A stretch of 64,000 nt of DNA from Priestia megaterium. GTDB lineage: Bacteria; Bacillota; Bacilli; Bacillales; Bacillaceae_H. The notes below the pieces were generated by a model. It worked only from the letters and a program-made list of their open reading frames with translations. It searched no databases and had not been told where the DNA came from. The number at the start of each line of letters is the position of its first letter. The stretch's first letter is position 1. Of the stretch, positions 8,260 to 16,937 are shown in pieces. The stretch spans positions 447,001-511,000 of the forward strand of contig NZ_CP023317.1 in NCBI RefSeq assembly GCF_009497655.1. Reading direction: 5' to 3'. The translations under genes were made by a program, and so were the position numbers.

Positions 8260-9090
8260 ATGTTAAAACAACATGTACTAGAAGATATACAAAAGCTACA
8301 GTCTATTTGCCAACAAGAAGAAAAAATAGAGCTGAAGCTGAATTTTGACATGTTACGAAGTCGAAAACAAAATGAAGTTAACGATTTTTTTTATTATGAA
8401 AATAATCAGCTTGTTGGATTTATTGGTCTTTATGGGTTTGGGAATACAGTAGAAATATGCGGAATGGTCGATCCTAGCTATCGCCGAAAAAAGATTTTTT
8501 CAAAGCTGTTTTCTCAAGCTTTACATATGTGTAAGAAGCGTGAGTATACAGAGATTTTATTAAATGCTCCTGGCGATTCGATTTCAGGCAGGGGGTTCTT
8601 AAAGAAGATTCCATGTTCATTTACTTTTTCAGAATATCAAATGAAGTGGGTGAAAAAAGAATTAGAAGATGATAATCCCTTTGTTACACTTCGCTCTTCC
8701 CTATTAGATACCGATATGAAAATGGAAATGCAAGTTAATATGGAATGCTTTGGTATGTCTTTAACAGAAGCAGCTGCTTATTATGAGCAAATGAAAACGG
8801 AAGAACAGCAAAATCATTTTATCGTAGAGTACAATAGTCAGGCGGTTGGAAAGTTAAGGGTATCTTATGATAAAAGCGAAGCATGGATTTATGGATTTGG
8901 TATTTTACCTTCCTATCAAAAATTAGGAATAGGAAAGGCTGCTTTAAAACAAGTCGTTTTACAGCAGCATCAGCTAGGATATGATGTATTTCTTGAGGTT
9001 GAAGCAAAAAACAAACGCGCTTTGCAACTTTACGAAACATGCGGCTTCGATTCATATCACGTGCAGGATTATTACGTATACAGCTTGTAG
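8260..9090 (+). CDS. tandem GNAT acetyltransferase
   Basis: A 276-aa protein with two GNAT folds: a degenerate N-terminal one (about 20-140, with CGMVDPSYRRKKIFSKL) and a canonical C-terminal one (about 145-276) with the acetyl-CoA loop QKLGIGKAAL and the late motif NKRALQLYETCGF. Two-domain members exist in Bacillus and act on small amines or unknown substrates. GGAGG site 5 nt before the ATG, terminator behind. Substrate unknown. Confidence 0.85.
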   Translation: MLKQHVLEDIQKLQSICQQEEKIELKLNFDMLRSRKQNEVNDFFYYENNQLVGFIGLYGFGNTVEICGMVDPSYRRKKIFSKLFSQALHMCKKREYTEILLNAPGDSISGRGFLKKIPCSFTFSEYQMKWVKKELEDDNPFVTLRSSLLDTDMKMEMQVNMECFGMSLTEAAAYYEQMKTEEQQNHFIVEYNSQAVGKLRVSYDKSEAWIYGFGILPSYQKLGIGKAALKQVVLQQHQLGYDVFLEVEAKNKRALQLYETCGFDSYHVQDYYVYSL

Positions 9091-9096
9091 ATAAAA

Positions 9097-9127
9097 AACA
9101 CGGAAATCTTAGATTTTCGTGTTTTTT
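9097..9127 (+). terminator. terminator behind tandem GNAT gene
   Basis: AACACGGAAATCT pairs with AGATTTTCGTGTT (one G:U) and six T follow. Confidence 0.85.
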
Positions 9128-9129
9128 AT

Positions 9130-9366
9130 TTACATATTAGATGATATGTGATTTTTTGAGTAAATAATGAGAAAGTAGAGAAAAAGTGATATGCCCGTTG
9201 ATAAAAACAGGGAAGGCCATACAAATAAGATTGGAGCACTGCAAGCAAGGATACACGTAAGAATACCTCCAATAAATGCTTTTCTAAATAATTGATAAGC
9301 CATATACCCCAGGCTAATACTGACAAATACATTGATGAGGCTAAGAAAAATAAACGAAAAAAACAA
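9130..9366 (-). CDS. hypothetical membrane protein, 78 aa
   Basis: The open frame extends further upstream, but the only ribosome binding site (GGGGGGAG) is 5 nt before a TTG at 9366. From there the product has three hydrophobic segments (about 2-22, 29-50, 53-70). The part upstream of the TTG reads as AT-rich promoter DNA shared with the divergent cls gene. Family not recognised. Confidence 0.6.
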   Translation of the reverse strand: MFFSFIFLSLINVFVSISLGYMAYQLFRKAFIGGILTCILACSAPILFVWPSLFLSTGISLFLYFLIIYSKNHISSNM

Positions 9367-9567
9367 ATTATCTCCCCCCTTGTTTTTAATACACAATAAA
9401 AAGAAATATTTCACATGTTTAGTGTAGCAAAAAAGAAAAAACAATAAAATTTGGATCCTAAAGATGAAAAAGGAAGCCATCTGTGTTATGTATAGTAAAG
9501 TGAATGAGAACGTTAAAAAAGGGAATGAGTTAATAAAGCGATATAATAGAAAGAAAGGAGTAAAAGG

Positions 9568-11019
9568 ATGGAATTTGCCCATATCTTTACACTAAGTGTA
9601 TCTGTTGTAACAGCTATTAATATTTTATTAGCCGGTATTCTTATTTTCATTGAACGAAGAGATATAGGATCTACATGGGCGTGGCTTCTTATTTTATTTT
9701 TTATACCAATTGTCGGTTTTATTGTATATCTATTCTTTGGAAGACAGCTAAAACAGAAAAACTTTTATAAATTGTCATCTGATGAGCGGGAATATTTAAG
9801 ATCTTCAGTGGAAGAGCAATTAAAAGAGCTTAAAGCGACCCATGAATATCGAAATGATTTATTAATCCAACATAATAAACTGCTGTTCACTAATTTAAAT
9901 TCTTCTAAGTCACTTGTGCGCATCGACAACGAAATTGATATCTTCAGTGACGGTAATCAAAAATTTGAGGCATTGTTTGAGGATATTCGAAATGCTAAAA
10001 AAGAAATTAATATTCAATATTATATTATTCAACGAGATAATCTTGGGAAAAAATTAAGAGATGAGCTAACAAAAAAAGCAAAAGAAGGCATAAAGGTTCG
10101 CGTTCTTTATGATGAAGTAGGATCTAGAAAAATGACGCCATCATTCTTTAAGGAGCTTATTTCATATGGCGGCGAAGCACAGGCATTTTTCCCTTCAATT
10201 CTTCGCTTAATTAATTTTCGGATTAACAATCGAAATCATCGAAAGCTTTGTATTATCGATGGTGAAGTAGCATACATAGGAGGATTTAACGTAGGAGATG
10301 AATATTTAGGGTTAGATCCAAAAATGGGTTATTGGAGAGACACTCATTTTCGCATTAAAGGAGAGTCAGTGAACGATATTCAAGGGCGATTCATTTTAGA
10401 TTGGCATCAAGCAACAAAGCAGCCAATTGAACTGGAACAATTTTTGCATCGTACAGAAACTCATTCTGGAACAGTTCCTGTACAAATTGTAGCAAGCGGT
10501 CCCAATTCGACTACCCAGCACCTGAAAAACATGTATATCTCATTGATTATGTCGGCCAAAGAAAGTGTATACCTTCAAACGCCTTACTTTATTCCTGACG
10601 CAAGCTTTATGGATGCTTGTAAAATTGCTTTATTATCTGGAGTAGAGATTCATATTATGATTCCAAACAAACCTGATCATCCTTTTGTTTATTGGGCTAC
10701 GTGGTCTCATGTAGGGGAACTGCTGGCATACGGTGCGAATATTTATCTCTATGAAAAAGGCTTTTTGCATGCTAAAACGATTGTAGTAGATAATGAAGTG
10801 TCTTCTGTAGGAACGACGAATATCGATCCGCGAAGTTTCAGCCTTAATTTTGAAGTGAATGCAGTTGTATATGACCAGCCTATTTCCAAAAAGTTGCAGA
10901 ACCTGTTTCTTGAAGATGTGCAATGCAGTTCAAAATTAACGTTTGAACGATATAAAGAGCGCTCTCTTCTTATAAAATTTAAAGAAGCGGTATCTCGCTT
11001 ACTGTCACCAATTTTATAA
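9568..11019 (+). CDS. cls: cardiolipin synthase
   Basis: A 483-aa membrane phospholipase-D superfamily enzyme that joins two phosphatidylglycerol molecules to cardiolipin and glycerol. Two N-terminal membrane segments (about 7-29 and 36-57) precede two PLD domains with HKD motifs: H224-K226-D231 in NHRKLCIID and H401-K403-D408 in HAKTIVVD. Length is typical of bacterial Cls. The start has an AAGGAG site. Monocistronic, with a terminator. Confidence 0.94.
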   Translation: MEFAHIFTLSVSVVTAINILLAGILIFIERRDIGSTWAWLLILFFIPIVGFIVYLFFGRQLKQKNFYKLSSDEREYLRSSVEEQLKELKATHEYRNDLLIQHNKLLFTNLNSSKSLVRIDNEIDIFSDGNQKFEALFEDIRNAKKEINIQYYIIQRDNLGKKLRDELTKKAKEGIKVRVLYDEVGSRKMTPSFFKELISYGGEAQAFFPSILRLINFRINNRNHRKLCIIDGEVAYIGGFNVGDEYLGLDPKMGYWRDTHFRIKGESVNDIQGRFILDWHQATKQPIELEQFLHRTETHSGTVPVQIVASGPNSTTQHLKNMYISLIMSAKESVYLQTPYFIPDASFMDACKIALLSGVEIHIMIPNKPDHPFVYWATWSHVGELLAYGANIYLYEKGFLHAKTIVVDNEVSSVGTTNIDPRSFSLNFEVNAVVYDQPISKKLQNLFLEDVQCSSKLTFERYKERSLLIKFKEAVSRLLSPIL

Positions 11020-11040
11020 TAAAAATCATTGATATCATGA

Positions 11041-11077
11041 AACAGACTTGAATTTTTAGATTCAGGTCTGTTGTTTT
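11041..11077 (+). terminator. cls terminator
   Basis: AACAGACTTGAA pairs with TTCAGGTCTGTT, followed by a T-rich tail. Confidence 0.85.
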
Positions 11078-11120
11078 ATTGGTTTCTCCTTGTAAGGAGA
11101 GCTAGAGATAAAGTTAAAAA

Positions 11121-11145
11121 GTTTTACCAAAAAATCCAAGGGTAT
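11121..11145 (+). promoter_or_regulatory. sigma-B promoter
   Basis: GTTTTA-N13-GGGTAT matches the sigma-B consensus GTTTAA-N13/14-GGGTAT with one mismatch in the -35 box. It lies 49 nt before the start of a general stress protein gene, which fits. Confidence 0.8.
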
Positions 11146-11193
11146 TAATACTATAACAAGCTAAAAAATGATAATACCTAGGAGGAATAGAAA

Positions 11194-11685
11194 ATGACAA
11201 AAAATGTAGTAGGTACGTATGATTCAGAAGAGGCCGTTATTACAGCGATTCGAAATTTAAAAACACAGGGATATCCGGACAGTGCACTTTCTGTTTTGAC
11301 AAACAGTGGTCCTCATCATGAAAATACAGAAGTGATTGAGCGTTCTGCAGGAATCGATGTGCAAACAGTTGATACAGATCAACACTCAAAGCACCATCAA
11401 TCCTTTATGGAGAAAATAAAAAATGCTTTTACTTCGTCTGAAGAAAAAATGGATCAAGATGTTAATCAAATCGAAAATCAATTAACCGAATATGGTGTAC
11501 CTGCTGCGGAAGCTTCCTCGTATGTATCTGATCTTAAAAACGGAAAAGTTTTGCTGATGGTAGACGCAGTTGAGCATGATAAACACAATTCAGCTCTAGG
11601 ACAAACCGTGACACCTGCTGAAAAATCAGCTGAACCAATGAATGAAAAAATGTTATACGGCAATCACGAAAATAAAATAAGGTAA
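11194..11685 (+). CDS. general stress protein (GSP17M/YflT-like)
   Basis: A 163-aa hydrophilic protein. The N-terminal part (VVGTYDSEEAVITAIRNLKTQGY) matches the YflT / general stress protein 17M domain, and the second half (about 85-130) has the continuing fold (YGVPAAEASSYVSDLKNGKVLLMV). Family members are induced by sigma-B under salt, heat and starvation; molecular role unknown. A sigma-B promoter lies directly upstream. Confidence 0.83.
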   Translation: MTKNVVGTYDSEEAVITAIRNLKTQGYPDSALSVLTNSGPHHENTEVIERSAGIDVQTVDTDQHSKHHQSFMEKIKNAFTSSEEKMDQDVNQIENQLTEYGVPAAEASSYVSDLKNGKVLLMVDAVEHDKHNSALGQTVTPAEKSAEPMNEKMLYGNHENKIR

Positions 11686-11760
11686 TGTTGAAGGAACTAA
11701 ATAAGATAATAAAAGACTGCGTTCTTAAATAAAAGCTAGTTAACGAAAGGAAGGGGACCG

Positions 11761-11988
11761 ATGAGAAATCTAGAAAAAACGGAATATGAACTTGACTATT
11801 TAAAACAGCAGCAAGAAGTTAATCAAGAGCTCATCAAAGTTTCACAGTCTCTTGTCGCTACGTTAAAACAGTATGAAGAAGAACCGACCAATACAGAAGT
11901 GTTAGCTGTAATCGCTGATTTAGAAGGTCAGCAAGAACAGCTCAAAGCAAAGACCGAAAAGATATCTGAAGAGCTTGCACATTTATAA
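11761..11988 (+). CDS. coiled-coil protein, 75 aa
   Basis: A short, highly charged helical protein, rich in Glu, Gln, Lys and Leu with heptad-like spacing. AAGGAAGGGG site 3-9 nt before the ATG. It follows the stress gene after 75 nt with no terminator between, so it is probably the second gene of that sigma-B transcript. Family not recognised. Confidence 0.7.
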   Translation: MRNLEKTEYELDYLKQQQEVNQELIKVSQSLVATLKQYEEEPTNTEVLAVIADLEGQQEQLKAKTEKISEELAHL

Positions 11989-11997
11989 AGTGAGATA

Positions 11998-12029
11998 AAA
12001 GAAGTTCCTATAAAAGGAACTTCTTTTTA
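11998..12029 (+). terminator. terminator of the stress gene pair
   Basis: AAGAAGTTCC and GGAACTTCTT pair with a 6-7 nt loop, then T5. Confidence 0.88.
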
Positions 12030-12164
12030 TGTTTTATTATACACAGTCTATTGTGAGAGAAAGACAATCTTATATAACCGGATGTGAACGTTATGGGGGT
12101 AGTGATTTTGTTTTAGATACATATAGATGAGAAGGAACGCGATAAGACATTATATAAAAATGGG

Positions 12165-12193
12165 AAAAAGGAAGAACGGTCATTCGCTCTTCC
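12165..12193 (-). terminator. SASP gene terminator
   Basis: On the minus strand GGAAGAGCG pairs with CGTTCTTCC over a 6-nt loop and five T follow. Confidence 0.85.
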
Positions 12194-12220
12194 TCCAGCC
12201 GTATTGCTTATGATAGTGAT

Positions 12221-12430
12221 TTAGAAACGTCCGCCGCCAAGTTGCTGTTCAGCCATTTGCACAAGGCGTTTTGTGATTTCTCCGCCTACTGAGCCGTTTG
12301 CGCGTGCAGTTGTGTCAGGACCAAGAGTTACGCCAAATTCGCTAGCGATCTCATACTTCATTTGATCGATTGCTTGTTGAGCACCGTGTACTGCTAATTC
12401 GTTGCTGCTCTTATTTCTGCTGTTTGCCAT
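12221..12430 (-). CDS. alpha/beta-type small acid-soluble spore protein
   Basis: A 69-aa spore core protein that coats DNA and protects it from UV and heat. It has the conserved [16 protein letters not shown] segment, containing the GPR protease cleavage site, and the C-terminal block [21 protein letters not shown]. Two adjacent ATG codons follow the AAGGAG site; the second gives the family start MANSRN. Forespore sigma-G control is expected from the family, but I could not find a clean sigma-G promoter. Confidence 0.95.
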   Translation of the reverse strand: MANSRNKSSNELAVHGAQQAIDQMKYEIASEFGVTLGPDTTARANGSVGGEITKRLVQMAEQQLGGGRF

Positions 12431-12700
12431 CATAATCAACTCCTTTTATAAGGTTAAGATTATGATTTGATTAATAGATAGTTTTTATACATAAAATAAA
12501 AAAATTTTTTCAAGGACTTATAGAATATGCTTATTGGAATATAGTTACAAAGTTTTCCACTAGGTAACGGAAAATAATTATGTGTAGAAAGAGAGAGAGG
12601 TTACGTAAAATAGAACACAAGTAAGTAAGCGATTACATGATGATCGAGATAGAAAGAGAATTTTAATATTCCTATTCTAATTTAAAAGGAGGAGTCCATC

Positions 12701-14035
12701 ATGTATCAAACATTAAAAAAATATGTACTATTGGCTGTTACATGGAGTCTAGCAATTGGCATTGTACTCTCTTATGAGAAAGAAGCGCTTGCGAAGCAGG
12801 CGCACGAAAAAGCTACATCTTATCGTACAGTGACAGAGATATATGACTGGGGAGCGGTGATCACAAAAATTATTATTGACTTAGGTGAACCTGTTCCAAC
12901 CAATTCACTTACAAAAGAAACGTTTAAGGTGCATGTGGCTCGAAGTGATAGTCGATTAAAACCGTCTTTATTGGAACAAGGAGATCGTACAATAAAAAAA
13001 GCCTATGTATCCGATAAAGATGGACAACCAGCCGTACATACTGGAAAATATGCAGTTTTAGAAATGGAAGTTGGACCAGCTGTTTCATTAGGAGCACCAC
13101 TAAATTATGATGAATATGGTACAGGGTTAAATGCATGGATAGACAGTCAATATACCATTACCCAGCAAAAAGATATCGTAACAAAAAAAGGAAAGTTGTC
13201 AGGGCTTGTAGTGAAACAGTTTAAGGGAGAGAAAAGAGAGCTCGTAGATGATTTTACCATTCAAAAAGGTATATATCATAATATGGAATTGGCATACGCA
13301 AGTTACGCGCCGAAAAAAGATAAGAAAAAGAATCCGTTAATTATTTGGCTGCATGGAGGAGGAGAGGGAGGAACAGATGCAACAATTCCCTTATCTGCCA
13401 ATAAAGCTGTTAGCTTTGTCACAAATGACACTCAGGCTTATTTTAAAGGCGCCTACGTTTTAGTACCTCAAGCGCCAACGAAATGGATGGATGGTTATAC
13501 AGGTGAAGCGGATGGAACTTCGATTTATAAAGAATCACTGATGGCACTAATTCAAGAATATGTTGCTAAAAATCCTGATATTGATCCCAATAGAATCTAT
13601 ATCGGAGGAGCATCTAACGGCGGATATATGACTATGCTTATGATTCGTGATTATCCAAACTATTTTGCAGCAGCATTTCCAGTATGTGAAGGACTAAATG
13701 ATAGATTAATTACGGATCAAGATCTTGAAAAGATGAAAGAAACGCCTATTTGGTTCGTAGCCGCTAAAAATGATACGGTTCTTCCACCAACGATTAACAC
13801 TCTTCCAACTTATGAACGTTTGGTGAAAAGCCATGCAAATAATGCTTATTTATCACTATTTGAAGATGTGCATGACACCACGGGTTTATACAAAAATAAT
13901 GATGGTTCGCCCTATCAGTATAACGGGCATTCATCTTGGATATATCTGTATAATAATGAACCCAACGCTAAAATAAATGGAGCTACAACAACCATAATGG
14001 AATGGATGAGCAAGCAATCGTTGAACAACAATTAA
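12701..14035 (+). CDS. secreted esterase with N-terminal Ig-like domain
   Basis: A 444-aa exported alpha/beta hydrolase. Signal peptide about 1-31. Residues about 40-160 form an Ig-like domain like that of the EstA-type esterases; the catalytic domain spans about 185-440. Visible: LHGGGEGG (216-223, oxyanion), Ser306 in GASNGGYM, Asp358 in AAKNDTVLP and His410 in YNGHSSW (His391 is another option). The natural substrate is unknown; related enzymes hydrolyse short-chain or aryl esters. GGAGG site, terminator behind, 260-nt AT-rich upstream region. Confidence 0.82.
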   Translation: MYQTLKKYVLLAVTWSLAIGIVLSYEKEALAKQAHEKATSYRTVTEIYDWGAVITKIIIDLGEPVPTNSLTKETFKVHVARSDSRLKPSLLEQGDRTIKKAYVSDKDGQPAVHTGKYAVLEMEVGPAVSLGAPLNYDEYGTGLNAWIDSQYTITQQKDIVTKKGKLSGLVVKQFKGEKRELVDDFTIQKGIYHNMELAYASYAPKKDKKKNPLIIWLHGGGEGGTDATIPLSANKAVSFVTNDTQAYFKGAYVLVPQAPTKWMDGYTGEADGTSIYKESLMALIQEYVAKNPDIDPNRIYIGGASNGGYMTMLMIRDYPNYFAAAFPVCEGLNDRLITDQDLEKMKETPIWFVAAKNDTVLPPTINTLPTYERLVKSHANNAYLSLFEDVHDTTGLYKNNDGSPYQYNGHSSWIYLYNNEPNAKINGATTTIMEWMSKQSLNNN

Positions 14036-14043
14036 TCATTTAT

Positions 14044-14077
14044 AAAAAAGCTGTTTCAAGTAGAGCAGCTTTTTTAT
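14044..14077 (+). terminator. terminator behind secreted esterase
   Basis: AAAAAAGCTG pairs with CAGCTTTTTT; T6 at the 3' side. Confidence 0.88.
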
Positions 14078-14125
14078 GTCTCTTTTAAAGCTAAAGCATA
14101 TATCTAAAATAAACGATTGAATACT

Positions 14126-14156
14126 TTCGTGATAAAATAAGGAAAGAGATCACGAA
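14126..14156 (+). promoter_or_regulatory. inverted repeat before the first lacI-type gene
   Basis: TTCGTGAT and ATCACGAA form perfect 8-bp arms separated by 15 nt, ending 16 nt before the regulator start. It could be an RNA hairpin or an operator. Function unknown. Confidence 0.45.
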
Positions 14157-14172
14157 GAAAGGAACAGTGAAA

Positions 14173-15171
14173 GTGAAACCAACCATTTACGATGTTGCGA
14201 AAAAAGCAGGGGTATCGATAGCCACTGTATCCAAAGTAATCAATCAGACAGGCCGTATTAGTGAAAAAACGATAAAAAAAGTAAATGAAGTAATGATGGA
14301 ATTAGATTATCAGCCTAGCAGTGTTGCAGCTGCGTTAACTGGGAAAAAGACATACACAATTGGCGTGCTAGTTCCTGACATCTCTAATCCTTTTTTCGCA
14401 GAGGTAGCAAGAGCTTTTGAGAATAGTGCCAGAGCAGCGGGATACACGCTTTTTTTATGCAGTACGGATCATCAAACAGAACGTGAGCATGAATACATAG
14501 ATCTTTTATTCAAAAAGCAAGTAGATGGAATTATTATCGCAACCGAACTAAATGATACGAAGCTCGTAAAGAAGATTGTGAAGCATGATGTACCACTTGT
14601 ATTGTTTTCAGTTGATCATCCTTCTATCTCAACGCATGTAGTGACAATTGATAACGTTCGCGGAGGATATATCGCAGGTACGTATTTAATAGAAAAAGGT
14701 CATCAATCGGTAACGATTATCACTGAAAAAGATAGAAAAAGCAGTGAGGGGCGATTAGCAGGATTTAAACAAGCGCTCACAGAGGCAAATTTATCACTAG
14801 AAAATCAGTCCATTATCAGCTGTTATTCAACAGTAGAAGATAGCAGAAGAGCAAGTAAACAGCTGCTTTCTTTGCCTAATAGGCCGACAGCAGTCTTTGC
14901 ATGTACGGACTTAATTGGAATATCCCTCATAAATGAGGCAAGAAAGCAGGGGCTTTCAATTCCAGGAGATCTGTCGGTAATTGGATTTGATAATACAATT
15001 TATGCCGATATTGCTGAGCCTGGTTTGACAACGATTGAACAACCTATTTCGCAGATGGCAACTAGTACGTTCGAACAGCTGTTAAAGTCTATGAAAAAAG
15101 AAGAGCATGCAAAGCAGCGAATAACAATTATTCCAGAACTAGTAGAACGTGCGTCGGTAAAAAAGCTATAA
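14173..15171 (+). CDS. LacI-family repressor, probable inositol regulator 1
   Basis: A 332-aa repressor: N-terminal HTH with hinge (YDVAKKAGVSIATVSKVIN, residues about 4-22) and a periplasmic-binding-protein-like sensor (about 60-330, IGVLVPDISNPFFAEVARA). Its recognition helix is almost identical to that of the second regulator at 23667, so both should read the same operator. Start: GTG at 14167 is only 3 nt behind AAAGGA; the GTG at 14173 has better spacing and aligns with the ATG of the paralogue (KPTIY). It sits next to the permease and the iol genes. Sensor ligand not known, inositol or a pathway intermediate is plausible. Confidence 0.85.
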   Translation: MKPTIYDVAKKAGVSIATVSKVINQTGRISEKTIKKVNEVMMELDYQPSSVAAALTGKKTYTIGVLVPDISNPFFAEVARAFENSARAAGYTLFLCSTDHQTEREHEYIDLLFKKQVDGIIIATELNDTKLVKKIVKHDVPLVLFSVDHPSISTHVVTIDNVRGGYIAGTYLIEKGHQSVTIITEKDRKSSEGRLAGFKQALTEANLSLENQSIISCYSTVEDSRRASKQLLSLPNRPTAVFACTDLIGISLINEARKQGLSIPGDLSVIGFDNTIYADIAEPGLTTIEQPISQMATSTFEQLLKSMKKEEHAKQRITIIPELVERASVKKL

Positions 15172-15184
15172 AACAGAGAAAAGA

Positions 15185-15220
15185 AAAAGCTGCATGTGCC
15201 CAGGCACATGCAGCTTTTTT
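15185..15220. terminator. bidirectional terminator, regulator/permease
   Basis: A 16-bp stem AAAAGCTGCATGTGCC with a 2-nt loop lies between the convergent regulator and permease genes, with T or A runs on both sides. Confidence 0.92.
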
Positions 15221-15232
15221 ACTTAATAATAT

Positions 15233-16513
15233 TTATAGAGAGACCGGATTTTTGACTTCGTTTATTGTTTCGCCTTTGACTGTTGTTTCTGTTGGAATTG
15301 TAAGGAAACCCGTTAAAAAAGCTCCAAAGAAATATAGGCAAGCAAAGATCCAGATTACGCCGCCCGTGCCTAAAAGACCTATGAAAATAGTTACAATTAA
15401 AGGGCCTACAAAAGCAGAAAGTCCAGATCCTAAATTCAATACGGACATCGCAGCTCCTTTATTCTCCGGAGCTAAGGAAGGCACTAACGCTGTAAGAGGG
15501 ACATATCCTGCTAGTGTTGCACCGTAACAGCATGCGACAATCATCATTACCCAATAATTATGTCCTACGAATTGAGGTACATAGTAAAGAGCGAGTGTTA
15601 CAATTCCGCATCCTACTCCACCAAACCATTTGATTGTATTTACCCAGCCAAATTTATCTCCAACAATACCAAAAATAATATTAAAAGCCATATTCACAAA
15701 AAACAGAGTGCCCCAGATTTGAAGCCATTCGCTCATTGTGAAATCGTGTTTCATCATATAGGTTGGCAAGAAGACAACAAATCCAAATTGAGCAGCGGAG
15801 TTAATAATCTTTACAACTCCACCGATTCCTACTTTAGGGTTCTCAAATGCAATTGTAATCCCTTTCATTAATTCTTTTGTTTTGTTATCGCTTACTTTTT
15901 GAACGGTAAATCTGTCTTTATTCATGATAATTGAAAAGATTCCGCCGATCAAAACAAAAAGTAAACCACTCCACAAGGTAGCAATTTCGCCGATTTTAGG
16001 AACCATGTAACTGGAATAAAAAGCTCCGATTACGCTTAAACCAAGCTGGAAGACAAACCAAAACCAGCCTACTGCTTTTGAAAGCATTTCCTGGGGCGTG
16101 CGGTAAGACACCCAGACCAAGAATGAGTAAGCAAATAAAGGGTAGCCAAATCCTCTAAGAGCATAACAAATTAATATAATTGTGTAATTCATAATATGAA
16201 GTCCTATACCTATAAATCCAATTGAACCAATAATAAAGGATATCAAGCCGAATGCCATTGCTTTTCTAGGACCCCACAGCTGAACCAGTACGCCGGAGAA
16301 CCAGGAAGAAATAGAGACCGTAATACCGTAAACGGTAAAAAGTAAAGCAGCATGTTCAATGGTTAAACCTCTTTCTACAAGATAAGGAGATAACCATCCT
16401 TGTTCTAAGCCATCGCCAATCATAAAAACAATAATACCTATGTATCCCCACGTTAAATGAGAAGGGATCCCAATCCTGTCAAGAGCTGTTTTTCTGGAAA
16501 TAAATTCATTCAT
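15233..16513 (-). CDS. MFS polyol permease (CsbX/RbtT type), probable inositol uptake
   Basis: A 426-aa proton symporter with 12 predicted membrane segments. The N-terminal part (WGYIGIIVFMIGDGLEQGWL) and the loop between helices 2 and 3 (GVLVQLWGPRKAMAFGL) resemble the polyol permease family (ribitol/arabinitol transporters, CsbX). It is divergent from iolG and shares an operator with it, so myo-inositol or another polyol is the likely substrate; this is inferred from context. Confidence 0.8.
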   Translation of the reverse strand: MNEFISRKTALDRIGIPSHLTWGYIGIIVFMIGDGLEQGWLSPYLVERGLTIEHAALLFTVYGITVSISSWFSGVLVQLWGPRKAMAFGLISFIIGSIGFIGIGLHIMNYTIILICYALRGFGYPLFAYSFLVWVSYRTPQEMLSKAVGWFWFVFQLGLSVIGAFYSSYMVPKIGEIATLWSGLLFVLIGGIFSIIMNKDRFTVQKVSDNKTKELMKGITIAFENPKVGIGGVVKIINSAAQFGFVVFLPTYMMKHDFTMSEWLQIWGTLFFVNMAFNIIFGIVGDKFGWVNTIKWFGGVGCGIVTLALYYVPQFVGHNYWVMMIVACCYGATLAGYVPLTALVPSLAPENKGAAMSVLNLGSGLSAFVGPLIVTIFIGLLGTGGVIWIFACLYFFGAFLTGFLTIPTETTVKGETINEVKNPVSL

Positions 16514-16565
16514 TTTTCCACACCACCAGATCGATTATTTTGTTGAAAACATCAAACTAATTTGG

Positions 16566-16577
16566 TTAAGCGCTTAA
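16566..16577 (-). promoter_or_regulatory. LacI-type operator of the permease gene
   Basis: The perfect palindrome TTAAGCGCTTAA (read on the minus strand as ATTAAGCGCTTAACC) lies about 15 nt downstream of the permease -10 box. Two more copies occur before iolG and iolC. It is not a good cre site. Confidence 0.7.
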
Positions 16578-16591
16578 TCTATTTGATAAAA

Positions 16592-16620
16592 AGTATACGC
16601 TTACATTTTTTAAACGTCAA
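16592..16620 (-). promoter_or_regulatory. sigma-A promoter of the permease gene
   Basis: Minus strand TTGACG-N17-TATACT (5/6 and 5/6 matches). The stretch TGTAAGCGTATACT over the -10 box also matches a cre at 12 of 14 positions. Confidence 0.7.
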
Positions 16621-16831
16621 TTAAAATTTTAAATATATCTAATTTTCAATTAAATGATTTCGACAGTGGAAATAATAGTAGATAAGATTATAATAACTTG
16701 CCCTTATTATAAGAATACTTAAATATAGAGAATTCCCTTAATTTTAAGCATAAATAGATAAAAATAAGGTTTTTCATACTGTACAATCAGATGAATAAAA
16801 AACAAATATTCTAAATAATCTATAAAAAACG

Positions 16832-16859
16832 TTGCATTTCAAAAAACAGTATGTATAAT
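16832..16859 (+). promoter_or_regulatory. sigma-A promoter of iolG
   Basis: TTGCAT-N16-TATAAT, with a TG just before the -10 box. The operator at 16867 begins 7 nt downstream of the -10 box, over the expected start of transcription. Confidence 0.72.
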
Positions 16860-16866
16860 TGGAAAT

Positions 16867-16883
16867 AGGAAAGCGCTTAACCT
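16867..16883 (+). promoter_or_regulatory. LacI-type operator of iolG
   Basis: AGGAAAGCGCTTAACCT shares AAGCGCTTAA with the permease operator and is nearly identical to the copy at 18010. Its position at the transcription start fits repression. Confidence 0.72.
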
Positions 16884-16937
16884 AAAAATAGGTTTGAGCG
16901 AATGTTTTCTTAACTTTTAATTAAAGGGGAAAATAAG

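Noticed and set aside
12431-12520. sigma-G promoter of the SASP gene
   Set aside because: GTATA and CATAATC are present, but about 21 nt apart, too far for a normal sigma-G promoter.
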